Shown here: positions 63,536-64,000 of the stretch, in pieces | How the letters are laid out: every line of letters starts with the position of its first letter | How positions within the stretch are numbered: position 1 is the first letter of the stretch | From: Burkholderia territorii | GTDB taxonomy: Bacteria; Pseudomonadota; Gammaproteobacteria; Burkholderiales; Burkholderiaceae | Direction of reading: 5' to 3' | DNA length: 64,000 nt | Assembly: GCF_902833055.1 (NCBI RefSeq) | Contig: NZ_CADFEJ010000004.1 | Location: 186,001-250,000, forward strand | The notes under the pieces: model-generated | The model's input: the letters and a program-made list of their open reading frames with translations, nothing else | The model's database searches: none | What the model was told of the DNA's origin: nothing | Program-made: the position numbers and the translations under genes

Positions 63536-64000
63536 TCAGGCGGATGCCGCTCGCGCATCGAGCAACTGCGCGCGAAGCCATCGATGCGCGTCGGTGCGCG
63601 CATGCTTCGCATGCGAGTAGACCTTCACCGTGTAGCGCGGGATGTCGAACGGTGCGGGGAAGATGCGGATCGGTGCCGCGTGACGCAACGCCTGCGCGGC
63701 ACGGTTCGGCACCGTCATCAGGAGTGCAGACTCCGCGATCACGAACGGTGCGGCCAGCACGCTCGGCAATTGCGCGGCGACTTGCCGCGCGAGGCCCAGC
63801 CGGTCGAGCACGTAGTCGATGACGCCGCGCGACTCGTTCCACGGCGTGACGACCACGTGGCGAGCCGCGAGGTACTGGTCGAGCGTCAACCGCCGGCGGA
63901 TCGACGGATGCCTGGCGCTCGCGATCACCACGTAGTCGTCCGAAAACCAGTCGAAATCCTCGATGCCCGGCGCGTCGGCGGCCGATTCCTCGTGATAGCC
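63536..64000 (-). CDS. LysR-family regulator, C-terminal effector domain (cut by window edge)
   Basis: The frame is open to the right edge and gives 154 residues, starting in the window at GYHEESAADAPGIEDFDWFS. It reads as the C-terminal half of a LysR-type effector-binding domain: DDYVVIASARHPSIRRRLTL, then VIAESALLMTVPNRAAQAL and a final RWLRAQLLD helix. NodD- and SyrM-like LysR proteins end similarly. The DNA-binding half lies outside. Effector and targets are unknown; the porin gene on the same strand, with a long regulatory region, is the nearest neighbour. Confidence 0.85.
   Translation of the reverse strand, partial: GYHEESAADAPGIEDFDWFSDDYVVIASARHPSIRRRLTLDQYLAARHVVVTPWNESRGVIDYVLDRLGLARQVAAQLPSVLAAPFVIAESALLMTVPNRAAQALRHAAPIRIFPAPFDIPRYTVKVYSHAKHARTDAHRWLRAQLLDARAASA

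Noticed and set aside
63199..63822. Plus-strand open frame in the porin upstream region
   Set aside because: It has no ribosome binding site and no recognisable domain, runs through regulatory inverted repeats and overlaps the LysR gene on the other strand.

Overview
The window looks like chromosome 1 of a Burkholderia, most probably of the Burkholderia cepacia complex. The GC content is very high, codon third positions are strongly GC, and housekeeping genes lie in familiar beta-proteobacterial pairings: zapA next to 6S RNA, panC/panD near scpA, a hemC-hemDX-hemY operon beside ppc, nadE beside a PII gene, and an Opc-type porin. I see no insertion sequence, prophage, CRISPR array, rRNA or tRNA gene. 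Species assignment is inference from gene content, not from a search.

Layout. 1-5.8 kb: the start of ilvD (cut by the window edge), a divergent LysR regulator, lgt, a periplasmic SIMPL-domain protein, an EVE-domain protein, the 6S RNA gene with its terminator, and zapA with a small coiled-coil gene. 5.9-16.2 kb: a cobalamin island. A B12 riboswitch is followed by what looks like the decayed 3' end of a TonB-dependent B12 receptor, then btuC-btuD-cobT-cobS-cobC on the plus strand. cobU-cbiB-cobD-btuF run on the minus strand, and cobQ starts divergently from cobU. Together these genes import corrinoid across the inner membrane and carry out the late steps of cobalamin assembly. 16.2-20.6 kb: a tiny secreted peptide, a DoxX protein, an orphan ParA, and the minus-strand cluster DUF3460-scpA-panC-panD. 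20.8-36 kb: tamA-tamB, metG, an OmpA-like lipoprotein, the Fe-S scaffold/carrier ATPase mrp, a SodC-like lipoprotein that has lost most metal ligands, dcd, a large basic amino acid decarboxylase and an LprI-type double-domain protein.

36-45 kb: a HAD phosphatase and argH. Next comes a compact archaic (Csu-type) chaperone-usher pilus locus, with pilin, chaperone and usher on the minus strand and a two-domain tip-like subunit divergently on the plus strand. A MmyB-type HTH regulator is divergent from a SAM methyltransferase. 45-52.7 kb: ppc, divergent from hemC-hemDX-hemY (tetrapyrrole synthesis, with hemD and hemX fused). 52.7-56.5 kb: a catabolic operon of aldehyde dehydrogenase, short-chain dehydrogenase and MFS importer, with unknown substrate. 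56.6-64 kb: ppa, a GIY-YIG nuclease with a long basic histone-like tail, a COG3146 acyltransferase-like protein, nadE, a PII protein, an Opc-type porin preceded by a long AT-rich leader with several inverted repeats, and the end of a LysR regulator cut by the window edge.

The window is mostly core genome. The points most worth a second look are the B12 riboswitch in front of a dead receptor gene, the metal-ligand-poor SodC homologue, the strong terminator immediately before the decarboxylase ribosome binding site, the histone-like tail on the GIY-YIG protein, the split pilus locus with hexanucleotide repeats in the usher, the palindromic operator candidate between the HTH regulator and the methyltransferase, and the inverted repeats upstream of the porin.
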